From positions 1-64,000 of the forward strand of contig NZ_WMIG01000010.1 of the NCBI RefSeq assembly GCF_009711205.1: a DNA stretch of 64,000 bases, written 5' to 3'. The notes beneath the pieces are model-generated. The model was not told where the DNA came from. It made no database searches and saw nothing but the letters and a program-made list of their open reading frames with translations. Within the stretch, counting starts at the first letter, position 1; each line of letters starts with the position of its first letter. The translations under genes and the position numbers were made by a program. The DNA comes from Paracoccus litorisediminis. GTDB lineage: Bacteria > Pseudomonadota > Alphaproteobacteria > Rhodobacterales > Rhodobacteraceae. Below, piece by piece: positions 1 to 8,595 of the stretch.

Positions 1-15
1 GTAAGGTTTGGACAT
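1..15 (-). CDS. 5' end of a CDS leaving the window (first five codons only)
   Basis: On the minus strand an ATG beginning at position 15 reads M-S-K-P-Y before the window ends. It is preceded eight bases upstream by a perfect AAGGAG ribosome binding site (positions 29 to 24). This is good evidence that a minus-strand gene begins here, but nothing can be said about its product. The upstream DNA to position 198 is AT-richer than the rest and probably holds its promoter, along with that of the divergent gene at 199. The arms TTGATG (28-33) and CATCAA (51-56) form a loose inverted repeat in this gap. Confidence 0.45.
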
Positions 16-198
16 GGAGAATACTCCTTGATGCAATGCACTGATTTTACATCAAAGTCGCAGTTCCAACTTGAATCCACCTCGCTATACAATTTTGCAG
101 AATAATCGGACTTATGTAACCAATCTACGCATCCGACCAATCATCTCGACAGAACCCAACCGCCACGGCAAGATCGCCCCGAACGAGGGAGAATTGCA

Positions 199-786
199 AT
201 GTCGGAGAAGCATCCCGAGGTCGAGGCATGGTTTGCCGGGCTGAGCCTATGGCAAAAGGAACTAAGCGCCCTGCGGGACATCCTGCTGCAAAGCGGCCTG
301 ACCGAGACCTTCAAATGGCATTTCCCGGTCTATGCCTGCGCGCGCGGCAATGTCGCGATCATCTGGGACTTCAAGGATCGAGCGGCGCTGGGTTTTTTCA
401 AGGGCGTGCTGTTGCCAGACTCCAAAGGCATTCTGGAAGCCCCCGGCGAAAACTCGCGATCGCAACGGGTCGTCAATTTCACCTCACTTGAGCAGGTCGA
501 ACGGTTGCGGCCCGTCCTGATGGACTATCTTCGCGAGGCGATCGCCATCGAGATGGCCGGGCAAAAGGTCGATCTGCCCAAGGACGATCTGGAATATCCG
601 ACCGAACTGGTCGATCACCTTGATACGGATACGACCTTTAGAACCGCATTCGAGGCACTCACGCCGGGACGTCGGCGCAGCTGGGTGCTGCATTTCTCGC
701 AGCCGAAGCAGGCGGAAACCCGCACCTCGCGTATCGTGAAGGCCACACCTAAGGTCCTTGCGGGCAAGGGAATGAACGACCGCTGA
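199..786 (+). CDS. YdeI/OmpD-associated family protein (DUF1801 plus OmdA-like C-terminus)
   Basis: A 195-residue cytoplasmic protein with no signal peptide or membrane segment. The N-terminal part (about residues 8-125) has the DUF1801 look: an early LRDILLQSGLTETFKW segment, then aromatic and glycine-rich strands through FFKGVLLPD. The C-terminal part (about 140-195) has the GRRRSW motif followed by SRIVK, typical of the YdeI/OmdA C-terminal domain (bacteriocin-protection or OmpD-associated family). The biochemical role of the family is poorly defined. The start at 199 is supported by GAGGGAG about eight bases upstream. It stands alone: the upstream gene is divergent and the next gene is convergent and distant. 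Confidence 0.8.
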   Translation: MSEKHPEVEAWFAGLSLWQKELSALRDILLQSGLTETFKWHFPVYACARGNVAIIWDFKDRAALGFFKGVLLPDSKGILEAPGENSRSQRVVNFTSLEQVERLRPVLMDYLREAIAIEMAGQKVDLPKDDLEYPTELVDHLDTDTTFRTAFEALTPGRRRSWVLHFSQPKQAETRTSRIVKATPKVLAGKGMNDR

Positions 787-1276
787 CAATGCATGGTGAC
801 CGTCACGCGATGTTGGCCGGGACGGCACCATTGCAAATCGCGACGGGTGTTTTGGTCGGCGGCTTGTCGCTGCTGTCGCAGAATCCGTGACGCCCTGAAC
901 TGGGGCTGCTTCCCTATCTCGTGGCGCGCGAGTGCGTTCGCCCCCGCCGCAGCGATCCGCGCTGCTGGTTGCCGATGCCCGCGGGCGGATATGGCAGAGG
1001 GCACGCGCTCGTGCGCGTCCTCAATCACAGACAGCAGAACTGACACGGGGCCTGATCGATTTGCTGACGTTTGTCCAACACTGAAAGAGACGACACCGAG
1101 CTTGCCGTCGGAAATGCATTTTCAATGCAATGAAGACCGCTACGATGATCATGATCCGGCAAGTGGTGGCCGAACATTCGGGCACGATGCTCCGGCAATA
1201 GTGCGGCGCATGCGATCGCGCTGGGACGGATAGCAAGTTCTGCGCCGGCCAATCCCGACCGGCGCAGAGCGATAGC
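787..1276. other. 490-bp gap with no supported gene
   Basis: Short frames exist on both strands here, but none has a recognisable domain, a good ribosome binding site or a protein-like composition; the longest are rich in Arg, Cys and Trp. The base composition is less uniformly GC-rich than the neighbouring genes. The only clear structure is the hairpin at 1240-1267, next to the end of the convergent dehydratase gene. A decayed gene is possible but cannot be shown. Confidence 0.5.
1240..1267 (-). terminator. Hairpin after the IlvD/Edd dehydratase gene
   Basis: Perfect 9-bp arms CTGCGCCGG and CCGGCGCAG flank a 10-base loop, ten bases beyond the minus-strand stop codon at 1277-1279. There is no strong U-run, so it may act as an mRNA-stabilising stem or a weak terminator. 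Confidence 0.5.
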
Positions 1277-3058
1277 TTAGTGGTTGTGCCGCGGCGGGGT
1301 CGACGAGATGCGCTGGAAATCCTCGGCGCCGCGAATGGTCGCGCCGTCCTGCAACTGCGTCACCGTCTCGCGATAGATGCGCTGCCATGGCGTGCGCGAG
1401 GGCGGGACAGCAGGGATGCCATCGGCCTTGCGGCGGGTGATCTCGGCATCGTCCACCAGCATGTCGCAGGTGCCCGTATTCAGGTCCAGACGGATGATAT
1501 CGCCCGTCCGAATCCACGCCAGACCACCACCCGCAGCGCTTTCGGGCGAGGCGTTCAGGATCGACGGGCTGTCCGCAGTTCCCGATTGCCGCCCGTCGCC
1601 CAGCGTCGGCAGGCTGGTGATGCCGCGCTTGATCAGGTGATCCGGCGGCTGCATGTTCACCACCTCGGCCGAGCCCGGCCAGCCCAGCGGACCCGCGCCC
1701 CGGATGACCAGAATCGAACGCTCATCGATGTCCAGCGCCGGATCGTTGATGCGGGCGTGGTAATCCTCGGAGCCGTCAAAGACGAAGGCCTTGCCCTCAA
1801 AGATGCCCTCGCGGCCCGGTTCCGACAGGTAGCGGGCACGGAAATCGGCGGAAATCACCGAGGTCTTCATGATCGCGAAGTCGAACAGGTTGCCCTTGAG
1901 GACGAAGAAGCCTGCGCGCTCCATCATCGGATCGGCATAGGGCTTGATGACCTCGCGGTCGGTCGACTCGCGGCCTTCGAGGTTTTCGGCCATGGTTTGG
2001 CCGCTGACCGTCGGGCAAGTGCCGTTCAGCTTGCCGGCTTGCAACAGTTCCCACATGATCGCCGGGACGCCGCCCGCGCGGTGGAAACGCTCGCCCAGAT
2101 AAGCCCCGGCGGGCTGGACGTTCGCCAGCAGCGGAATGTCATAGCCATGGGCCTGCCAATCCTCGGGACGCAGATCGACGCCAGCATGTTTCGCCATCGC
2201 CATGATATGCGGCTGGGCATTGGTCGAGCCGCCAATGGCCGAGTTCACCCGGATCGCGTTCAGGAAAGCCTCGCGCGTCAGGATGTCCGAGGGGCGGATG
2301 TCTTCCAGCACCAGTTCCACGGCGCGGCGGCCGGTGCGATAGGACATCTGGCCGCGCGAACGATAGGCGGCGGGGATCGCCGCGCAGCCGGTCAGCGACA
2401 TGCCAAGCGCCTCGGCAATGGCGTTCATCGTGCTGGCCGTGCCCATGGTGTTGCAATGGCCGACCGAGGGGGCCGAATCCAGCGCCGCGTCAAGGAATTC
2501 CTCGCGGGTGATTTCGCCAGCCGCATATTTCCGACGCGAGCGCCAGATCACCGTGCCGGAACCCACCAGCTCGCCATCGTGCCAGCCATCCAGCATCGGC
2601 CCGCCGGACAGAACGATCGCCGGAATATCCACCGTCGCCGCCGCCATCAGCGCCGAAGGCGTGGTCTTGTCGCAGCCGGTGGTCAGCACGACCCCGTCAA
2701 AGGGATAGCCGTAAAGCAGCTCGACCAGACCCATATAGGCCAGGTTGCGGTCCAGCGCAGCGGTCGGGCGCTTGCAGTTTTCGAACAGCGGATGCGAGGG
2801 GAATTCGATCGGAATCCCGCCCGCATCGCGGATGCCGTCGCGCACGCGCTTGGCCAGATCCAGATGGTGGCGGTTGCAGGGGTTCAGATCGCTGCCCGAT
2901 TGCGCAATGCCGATGATCGGCTTGCCCGAGCGCAGTTCCTCGGGCGTGGTGCCGTAGTTCATGAAGCGCTCAAGATAAAGCGCCGTCATGTCGGCATGAT
3001 CGGGGTTGTCGAACCAGTCCTGCGAGCGCAGGCGGCGTGGCGATTGGTCCGAGGTCAT
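1277..3058 (-). CDS. IlvD/Edd family sugar-acid dehydratase
   Basis: A 593-residue cytoplasmic Fe-S dehydratase. It should convert an aldonate (such as xylonate, arabinonate or a related sugar acid) to the 2-keto-3-deoxy acid. The three cluster-ligand cysteines of the family are visible: C61 in SDLNPCNRHH, C129 in TTGCDKTTP and C202 in VGHCNTMGTAST. Length matches the aldonate branch of the family. The start ATG overlaps the stop of the preceding dehydrogenase gene (ATGA), so translation is coupled. It is the last gene of a three-gene minus-strand operon. The exact sugar acid cannot be read from sequence; the FAH-fold dehydratase at 7407 suggests a Weimberg-like route. Dihydroxyacid dehydratase (IlvD itself) is less likely given this context. 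Confidence 0.88.
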   Translation of the reverse strand: MTSDQSPRRLRSQDWFDNPDHADMTALYLERFMNYGTTPEELRSGKPIIGIAQSGSDLNPCNRHHLDLAKRVRDGIRDAGGIPIEFPSHPLFENCKRPTAALDRNLAYMGLVELLYGYPFDGVVLTTGCDKTTPSALMAAATVDIPAIVLSGGPMLDGWHDGELVGSGTVIWRSRRKYAAGEITREEFLDAALDSAPSVGHCNTMGTASTMNAIAEALGMSLTGCAAIPAAYRSRGQMSYRTGRRAVELVLEDIRPSDILTREAFLNAIRVNSAIGGSTNAQPHIMAMAKHAGVDLRPEDWQAHGYDIPLLANVQPAGAYLGERFHRAGGVPAIMWELLQAGKLNGTCPTVSGQTMAENLEGRESTDREVIKPYADPMMERAGFFVLKGNLFDFAIMKTSVISADFRARYLSEPGREGIFEGKAFVFDGSEDYHARINDPALDIDERSILVIRGAGPLGWPGSAEVVNMQPPDHLIKRGITSLPTLGDGRQSGTADSPSILNASPESAAGGGLAWIRTGDIIRLDLNTGTCDMLVDDAEITRRKADGIPAVPPSRTPWQRIYRETVTQLQDGATIRGAEDFQRISSTPPRHNH

Positions 3059-3951
3059 TTGCTCTCCTCCGCAGGGATGGCTGCGTTCAGTCTTTCCAGA
3101 TGCAGCAGTAGCCCGCTGTGATCGGTATCGCCATGGCCTGATGCCACAAAATCGGTGAAGGCGCTGCGGACAACCTCGGTCAGGGGCAGCGTCAGGTCGG
3201 TGGCCGCTGCCAGATCGGCCACCGCGTTCAGATCCTTCAGTTGCAGCCGCGAAGGGCCACCGGGGGCAAAGTTCCGTTCGACCATACGCGCGCCGTGCAA
3301 TTCGAGGATGCGGCTTTCGGCGAAACCGCCCCGGATCGCATCGCGGAACTTGGCGCGATCCGCGCCGCCGGCCTGCACCAGCATCATCGCCTCGGCCACC
3401 GCACCGATGGTGACGGCGACAATCTGCTGGTTCGCCAGTTTGCAGACCTGCCCCGCACCGGACGGACCGACATGGGTCAGGCGCCCCAGCGGCGCGAACA
3501 CATCGGCCAGACCCGCGATCACATCCGCGTCGCCCCCGGCCATCAGGGCCAAGGTGCCAGCCTGTGCGCCGACAACGCCACCGGAAACCGGGCTGTCGAC
3601 ATGGGCAATGCCCAGTTCCGCCAGCCTTGCGGCATGATCGCGCGCCATTGCCGGGGCAATGGACGAGGCGTCGATGACGACGGCGCCGGATGCCAGCGCG
3701 CCCGCCACTCCCTGTTCAAACAGCACATTAGCGACGGCGTGCCCGTCCGATAGCATGGTAAAGACCACATCCGCCCCGATCACGGCCTGCACCGGGTCCG
3801 TTGCGACAACCGCGCCGTCGGCGGCCAAGGCCTGCGCCTTTTCCGGGGCGCGGTTCCAGACCGTCACCGGGAACCCGGCCCCGAGCAGGCGGCGCACCAT
3901 CGGTGCGCCCATCAACCCCGTCCCCAGAAAGACGATCTTCACCCCGCTCAC
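3055..3951 (-). CDS. 3-hydroxyisobutyrate dehydrogenase-family NAD(P)-dependent oxidoreductase
   Basis: A 298-residue beta-hydroxyacid dehydrogenase. The N-terminal Rossmann motif is FLGTGLMGAPM (residues 8-18). The substrate-binding signature DSPVSGGVVGAQAGTL lies at about 119-134. The catalytic lysine is K171 in GQVCKLANQ. Relatives act on 3-hydroxyisobutyrate, tartronate semialdehyde, L-threonate or 4-hydroxybutyrate; beside a DenD-like enzyme a C4 sugar acid or tartronate-type substrate is plausible. Translation starts at a GTG overlapping the upstream stop (GTGA), and its own stop overlaps the next start, so all three genes of this operon are coupled. The substrate is unresolved. Confidence 0.85.
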   Translation of the reverse strand: MSGVKIVFLGTGLMGAPMVRRLLGAGFPVTVWNRAPEKAQALAADGAVVATDPVQAVIGADVVFTMLSDGHAVANVLFEQGVAGALASGAVVIDASSIAPAMARDHAARLAELGIAHVDSPVSGGVVGAQAGTLALMAGGDADVIAGLADVFAPLGRLTHVGPSGAGQVCKLANQQIVAVTIGAVAEAMMLVQAGGADRAKFRDAIRGGFAESRILELHGARMVERNFAPGGPSRLQLKDLNAVADLAAATDLTLPLTEVVRSAFTDFVASGHGDTDHSGLLLHLERLNAAIPAEESK

Positions 3952-4931
3952 AACTGGCCGCCCAGCTCGTCCTCGACATGGACGCGGATGATCTCGTCAA
4001 AGCTCGACTCGGCGGTGAAGCCCAGTTCGCGGGCGCGGGTGGCCTCAAAGCCGGGGGCCCAGCCTTCGCACATGCGGATGATCATCGGATCAGGCTCGCG
4101 GCGGATCAGGTTCACGGCCTTGTCGCCGGCGATGCGCCGCAGAGCCTCGATCTGTTCGCCAACCGTGGCGCTGAGGCCCGGCATCGACAGGTTGCGGCGC
4201 GGGCCGACCAGATCCACGTCGATGGTCGCGGCATGCAGCATGAAGCCCACCGCCGAACGCGGCGAGGCATGCCAGTGGCGGATGCTTTCGGGAACCGGCA
4301 GCACCGCTTCCTGACCGATCAGCGGCTCGCGCAGGATGTTCGAGAAGAAGCCCGAAGCCGCCTTGTTTGGCTTGCCGGGGCGGATGCAGACCGTGGGCAG
4401 ACGGATGCCGATACCGTCAAAGAAGCCGCGGCGCGAATAGTCGGCCAACAGCAGCTCGCTCATCGCCTTTTGCGTGCCATAGCTGGTCAGGGGCGTGGTG
4501 TGGAAATCGTCCGGGATCGGGAAAGGCAGCGGTGCGCCGACCACGGCGATGGAGGACGCAAAGACCACGCGCGGACGGTAGCCATCCACCGCCTGCGCCA
4601 GCCGGATCGCCTCGAACAGCGCGCGCGTGCCGTCGAGGTTGATGCGGTAACCCTTTTCAAAATCAAGCTCCGCCTCGCCCGAGACGATGGCGGCAAGGTG
4701 ATAGATCACGTCAGGCCGCGTCGCGATCAGTTTTTCAGCGGTGCCCGCATCGGACAGGTCGGCGGTCAGACGCGTCACCTTGCCGGTAAAGCCCGCGGGG
4801 GCATCGGGCTCGACAACATCAACAAGGGTCAGCGCGTCGATGGCGCGTTCGGCCAGACCGCCCTCGGCGACCAGTTTTTGCGTCAGCTTGCGACCCACCA
4901 TGCCGGCCGCGCCAATGATCAGAATATGCAT
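3948..4931 (-). CDS. denD: DenD-like NAD-dependent epimerase/dehydrogenase (D-erythronate dehydrogenase family)
   Basis: A 327-residue extended short-chain dehydrogenase. The Rossmann motif GAAGMVG is at residues 7-13 and the catalytic pair Y151/K155 is in SYGTQKAMSELL. The overall pattern (IYHLAAIVSGEAE, VFASSIAVVG, the IRLPTVCIRPGKPN segment) resembles D-erythronate dehydrogenase DenD, which oxidises D-erythronate to the 2-keto acid. A uronate or other sugar-acid dehydrogenase is the alternative. It is the first gene of the minus-strand operon, with GAGGAGGAG just before the ATG. A candidate GntR operator lies 59 bases upstream at 4990-5004. Confidence 0.75.
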   Translation of the reverse strand: MHILIIGAAGMVGRKLTQKLVAEGGLAERAIDALTLVDVVEPDAPAGFTGKVTRLTADLSDAGTAEKLIATRPDVIYHLAAIVSGEAELDFEKGYRINLDGTRALFEAIRLAQAVDGYRPRVVFASSIAVVGAPLPFPIPDDFHTTPLTSYGTQKAMSELLLADYSRRGFFDGIGIRLPTVCIRPGKPNKAASGFFSNILREPLIGQEAVLPVPESIRHWHASPRSAVGFMLHAATIDVDLVGPRRNLSMPGLSATVGEQIEALRRIAGDKAVNLIRREPDPMIIRMCEGWAPGFEATRARELGFTAESSFDEIIRVHVEDELGGQL

Positions 4932-4989
4932 CTGGTCTCCTCCTCGAAACCTCGCCGCTCCGGCACCGCGCCGCCGAGCGGATTTATAT

Positions 4990-5004
4990 GGTTGTCTGAT
5001 AACC
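4990..5004. promoter_or_regulatory. Candidate FadR/GntR operator in the divergent denD/oxidase promoter
   Basis: GGTTGTCTGATAACC is a near-perfect palindrome (GGTTGTC, T, GATAACC) followed by CCTGAT. Nearly the same string, GTTGTCTGACACCTGAT, precedes the FAH-family gene at 7366-7382. A FadR-type regulator gene lies between the two sites, so it is the natural candidate to bind both and control both directions. Confidence 0.55.
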
Positions 5005-5065
5005 TGATCTTTGTATGATGCAAGGTGTTTTCACGCCGAAGCGCGACCAGGGAGGGTCTGGCGAC

Positions 5066-6523
5066 ATGGATCGACATATTCAGGAGGCGGGCCGCGCGGC
5101 CCTTGCCGCCGACAGCGACGCATTGGCCGCACGTCTGCGCGACAGCCTTGGCACGGATGTGGTCCTGACCGGACCCGAGACGGCGCGTTATTGCAGCGAC
5201 TGGCATGGCGATGTGCATAGCGGCGCGGTCGCGGTGCTGCGTCCGCGCGACACAGCCGAGGTCGCGGCCTGCATGCGCGCCGCCGTGGCGCTGGGGTTGG
5301 ATGTCGTACCGCAGGGTGGCAATACCGGGCTGGTGCTGGGCGCGACGCCCGACGCGCCCGCCGCGCAGGTGGTCATCAGCCTTGAGCGGATGACCCGCAT
5401 CCGCCGCATCGACGCCGATGATTTCTCGGCAGTGGTCGAGGCAGGCGCTGTTCTTGAAAGCTTCAAGGATCAGGTGGCGCAGGCCGGGCTGTTTTTTCCA
5501 CTCGCGCTTGGTGCGCAGGGTAGCTGCCAGATCGGCGGCAATGTCTCGACCAATGCCGGGGGCGTCAATGTCCTGCGCTACGGGATGACGCGCGATCTGG
5601 TGCTGGGACTGGAAGTGGTGCTGCCCGATGGAACGGTCTTTGATGGGCTGTCGACGCTGCGCAAGGACAATCGCGGGCTGGACCTGAAGCAGCTGTTCAT
5701 CGGGGCCGAAGGCACGCTGGGCATCATCACCGCCGTTTCGGTCAAGCTGCTGCCCCGGCCCGAACATGTCGCGACCGCCCTGCTGGCGCTGGACAGCCTG
5801 CCCGACGCGATCGAGCTTTACCGCCGCGCCCGTCGCCAATGCTGCGACCTGATGTCGGCATTCGAATTCATGCCACCCTTGGCCCTGACATTGGCACAAG
5901 AGGCAATCCCGGACCTGCAGATCCCGATTCAGGCTGACCATCCGGCCTATGTGCTGATGGAAATCTCGGGCTCGGGTCTGGTCGATATCGACGACCTGAT
6001 GGCGCGCTTCCTTGAACTCGCGATGGAGGAAGGGCTGGTCGTCGATGGCGTCGTCGCCCAATCCCATGCGCAGGCCCAGAACCTGTGGCTGATCCGCGAG
6101 GGCATGAACGAAGGTCAGGCCAAGCGCGGCAAGCATCTGCGCACCGATGTCTCGGTCCCGCTGTCCAAACTGGCCGATTTCGTGGCCGAGGCCGAGGCCG
6201 CCATCGCGCAGGACATGCCCGCCGCGGTTTGTGTGTCCTATGGACATGTCGGCGACGGCAATGTGCATCTGAACGTGCTGCCGGATTTTGCCCAAGGCCC
6301 GGACAGTCTTGATGCGCAAATCCTGAAATCGAAAAAGATCGTGAACGCCGTGCTGGACCGCTTCCAGGGCTCGATCAGCGCCGAACATGGAATTGGCCGG
6401 CTGAAGAAGCCCGATTTCACCGCCCGCCTACCGGAAACCCGCCGCCGCCTGCTGCTGGCCATCAAGGCCGCCATTGACCCCGAAGGGGTGATGAATCCGG
6501 GCTGTCAGATCGACCGGACCTGA
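5066..6523 (+). CDS. FAD-binding oxidase of the GlcD/D-2-hydroxyglutarate dehydrogenase family
   Basis: A 485-residue flavoprotein. The FAD-binding type 4 domain shows QGGNTGLVLGA, then CQIGGNVSTNAGGVNVLRYG, then GAEGTLGIITAVSVKLLP. The C-terminal substrate domain carries YGHVGDGNVHLN and SAEHGIGRLK, the metal/substrate motifs of D-2-hydroxyglutarate, D-lactate and glycolate dehydrogenases. It probably oxidises a D-2-hydroxy acid to the 2-keto acid and passes electrons to a quinone or electron-transfer flavoprotein. The start at 5066 is chosen for the GGAGGG at 5051-5056; an in-frame ATG at 5015 lacks such a site and lies too close to the operator. It heads the plus-strand half of the locus. 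Confidence 0.85.
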   Translation: MDRHIQEAGRAALAADSDALAARLRDSLGTDVVLTGPETARYCSDWHGDVHSGAVAVLRPRDTAEVAACMRAAVALGLDVVPQGGNTGLVLGATPDAPAAQVVISLERMTRIRRIDADDFSAVVEAGAVLESFKDQVAQAGLFFPLALGAQGSCQIGGNVSTNAGGVNVLRYGMTRDLVLGLEVVLPDGTVFDGLSTLRKDNRGLDLKQLFIGAEGTLGIITAVSVKLLPRPEHVATALLALDSLPDAIELYRRARRQCCDLMSAFEFMPPLALTLAQEAIPDLQIPIQADHPAYVLMEISGSGLVDIDDLMARFLELAMEEGLVVDGVVAQSHAQAQNLWLIREGMNEGQAKRGKHLRTDVSVPLSKLADFVAEAEAAIAQDMPAAVCVSYGHVGDGNVHLNVLPDFAQGPDSLDAQILKSKKIVNAVLDRFQGSISAEHGIGRLKKPDFTARLPETRRRLLLAIKAAIDPEGVMNPGCQIDRT

Positions 6524-6564
6524 TAAGAGATGGATCAGGAACGAAAAAAAAGGCTCGATCAGAG

Positions 6565-7281
6565 ATGACACAGGGATTTGGGCAGATATCGCGTAACGAA
6601 CATCTGCCGGCGCGGATCGCGTCGCAATTCGCGGAACGCATCCACAGGGGCGACATCAAGCCCGGCGACAAGCTGCCGACCGAACATGCGATGGCGCAGA
6701 CCTTCGGCGTCAGCCGCACCGTGATTCGCGAGGCCATCGCGCAGCTGCGCAATGAAGGGCTGGTCGAGACCCGGCAGGGCGTCGGCGCCTTCGTGGTCGA
6801 ACGGCAGGCTCGCCACATTCGGCTTGGCGATGGCGAGCAGATGAACAAGCACGACTTCACCGACCTCTTTCAGCTGCGCGTGCCGCTGGAAATCGAGGCG
6901 GCGGGGCTGGCTGCGGTCAACCACACGCCGCCGCAGCTGGAATTGCTGGACGCGGCCCTTGCCCGGATGTCGCAATCGCAGGACTGGAACACCGAAGGCG
7001 TCGCCGCCGATCTGGAGTTTCACCGCATCATCGCGCTGGCAACCGGGAATGCATATTTCGACCAGTTCATCAGCGCCATCGCCGACCGGGTCGGCCATGT
7101 CATCATGGCCGCACGCGAGCAGATTTTGTTCGATGAAATCATGGCCATCACCATCGATGAGCATATGGCCATCCGCGACGCCATCCGTGCCCGCGATCCG
7201 TTGGCCGCACGGCGCGCCATGCGCCAGCACCTGACCGGGTCGGCCAGCCGGGTCGGCATGGAGCTGGAATTTTTCAACTGA
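6565..7281 (+). CDS. FadR/GntR-family transcriptional regulator (FCD domain)
   Basis: A 238-residue regulator. The N-terminal winged helix (residues 12-78) has the GntR pattern IKPGDKLPTEHAMAQTFGVS, then RTVIREAIAQLRNEGLVE. The all-helical FCD domain follows, with metal-ligand-like histidines in EFHRIIALATGN, IDEHMAIRDAI and AMRQHL. It follows the FAD oxidase by 41 bases and precedes the FAH-family gene. It probably senses a sugar acid or keto acid and represses both arms of the locus through the sites at 4990-5004 and 7365-7379. The ribosome binding site is weak. A 12-codon frame starting at 6530 ends in an ATGA overlap with this start, which may aid reinitiation. Confidence 0.9.
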   Translation: MTQGFGQISRNEHLPARIASQFAERIHRGDIKPGDKLPTEHAMAQTFGVSRTVIREAIAQLRNEGLVETRQGVGAFVVERQARHIRLGDGEQMNKHDFTDLFQLRVPLEIEAAGLAAVNHTPPQLELLDAALARMSQSQDWNTEGVAADLEFHRIIALATGNAYFDQFISAIADRVGHVIMAAREQILFDEIMAITIDEHMAIRDAIRARDPLAARRAMRQHLTGSASRVGMELEFFN

Positions 7282-7352
7282 AACAATCCTCTGATCCAAA
7301 GTTTGGCAACAAGACGATTGGCGGTGGACAGAATCTTACCGCAGCGTTAAGG

Positions 7353-7382
7353 ATCAGGTCATAATGTTGTCTGACACCTGAT
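7353..7382. promoter_or_regulatory. Candidate GntR operator upstream of the FAH-TRAP genes
   Basis: The core TGTTGTCTGACACCT (7365-7379) closely matches the site at 4990-5004. It is also embedded in a larger inverted repeat with arms ATCAGGT (7353-7359) and ACCTGAT (7376-7382). The site lies 25-50 bases before the FAH-family start codon, where a repressor would block transcription. Confidence 0.55.
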
Positions 7383-7406
7383 GTCAGCACGGCGCGTGGA
7401 GGCGCC

Positions 7407-8594
7407 GTGAAAAAACGGGAGGTTGCATTGGTTTCAACTCATGCGTTGAAAGCGGTCGGGATTTTGCCCGATGACGCGGATCGCGCCATCCTTGTCGGCC
7501 GTGTCTGGTCCAATGACGCAGGCGGCCCCTGCCCCGTCACGCTGCGCAATGGCCGCGTGCTTGATCTCAGCGGGATTGCCGCGACGGTCTCGGGTCTTCT
7601 GGAACTTGACGATGTGGCCCAGCGTCTGGGCACCGCCGATCTGCCCGATCTCGGCCATCTGGACGAATATCTGGACGGAAGCCGTGGCCGGCTGCTGGCC
7701 CCGATCGACCTGCAGGCGGTCAAGGCCGCTGGCGTGACCTTCGCCGACAGCATGCTGGAACGCGTGATCGAGGAACAGGCGCGTGGCGATAGCGGCCGGG
7801 CGCAGGAAATCCGCGCACGTCTGGCCCCGGTGATCGGGGAAAACCTGCGCGGCGTGCAGGCCGGTTCGGAAAAATCTCGTCAAGTCAAAGCCTTGCTGCA
7901 GGAAATGAACCTGTGGTCGCAATATCTTGAGGTCGGCATCGGTCCCGACGCCGAGATCTTCACCAAGGCCCAGCCGATGTCTTCGGTCGGCTGCGGCGAC
8001 AAGGTCGGGCTGCACCCGATTTCCGAATGGAACAACCCCGAGCCGGAAGTGGTCATGGTCACCCGCGCCGACGGGACCATCATCGGCGCGACCTTGGGCA
8101 ATGACGTGAACCTGCGCGATGTCGAGGGCCGCTCGGCCCTGCTGCTTGGCAAGGCCAAGGACAACAACGCGTCGTGCTCGATCGGGCCGTTCATCCGGCT
8201 GTTCGATGGCGAGTTCACGCTGGAAGTGGTCGAACAGGTCGTCGTCTCGCTGCTGGTTCAGGGCGAGGACGGGTTCGAGATGACGGGCGAAAGCCCGCTG
8301 GCAGCCATCAGCCGCAAGCCCGCCGATCTGGTCGGGCAGATGCGCAACCGTTCGCACCAATACCCGGATGGCGCGGTGCTGTTCCTTGGCACCATGTTCG
8401 CCCCGGTCAAGGACCGCCGCGGCAAGGGTCAGGGCTTTACCCATGAAATGGGCGACCGGGTCGAGATCTCGACCCCGCGTCTGGGCCGTCTGGTGAACTG
8501 GGTCGACCGCTCGGACGCCTGCCCGGAATGGGGTTTCGGCACGCGCGAGCTGATGCGCAATCTGGTGAAACGCGGATTGGGGGAAAGGATTTGA
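7407..8594 (+). CDS. FAH-family 2-keto-3-deoxy-sugar-acid dehydratase (XylX-like)
   Basis: A 395-residue protein of the fumarylacetoacetate hydrolase fold. It keeps the acidic metal-binding set: the glutamates in NPEPEVVMV and the aspartate in TLGNDVNLRD. Length and the GRVW near the N-terminus followed by PVTLRNGRVLDLSG fit the XylX/KdxD group, which removes water from 2-keto-3-deoxy-xylonate or -arabinonate to give alpha-ketoglutarate semialdehyde. This follows naturally from the IlvD/Edd dehydratase at 1277, giving a Weimberg-type route; the semialdehyde dehydrogenase is not in the window. The GTG at 7407 has GGAGG four bases upstream; a TTG at 7428 has an equally good GGAGG, so the start is uncertain by seven codons. 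Confidence 0.82.
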   Translation: MKKREVALVSTHALKAVGILPDDADRAILVGRVWSNDAGGPCPVTLRNGRVLDLSGIAATVSGLLELDDVAQRLGTADLPDLGHLDEYLDGSRGRLLAPIDLQAVKAAGVTFADSMLERVIEEQARGDSGRAQEIRARLAPVIGENLRGVQAGSEKSRQVKALLQEMNLWSQYLEVGIGPDAEIFTKAQPMSSVGCGDKVGLHPISEWNNPEPEVVMVTRADGTIIGATLGNDVNLRDVEGRSALLLGKAKDNNASCSIGPFIRLFDGEFTLEVVEQVVVSLLVQGEDGFEMTGESPLAAISRKPADLVGQMRNRSHQYPDGAVLFLGTMFAPVKDRRGKGQGFTHEMGDRVEISTPRLGRLVNWVDRSDACPEWGFGTRELMRNLVKRGLGERI

Positions 8595-8595
8595 G

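Noticed and set aside
28-56. TTGATG/CATCAA as an FNR box
   Set aside because: The arms are 17 bases apart, whereas an FNR site needs TTGAT-N4-ATCAA.
1280-3121. Long open frame on the plus strand opposite the dehydratase gene
   Set aside because: It is antisense to a well-supported IlvD/Edd gene, is rich in Arg, Gln and His, has no domain, and exists because of the GC-rich third codon positions of the real gene.
4919-6388. Long minus-strand open frame opposite the FAD oxidase
   Set aside because: The plus-strand protein has complete FAD-binding motifs; the antisense frame has no recognisable family.
6530-6568. 12-codon leader peptide before the FadR-type regulator
   Set aside because: The ATGA overlap is suggestive, but the peptide (rich in Lys, Arg and Asp) has no repeated regulatory codons and no strong ribosome binding site.
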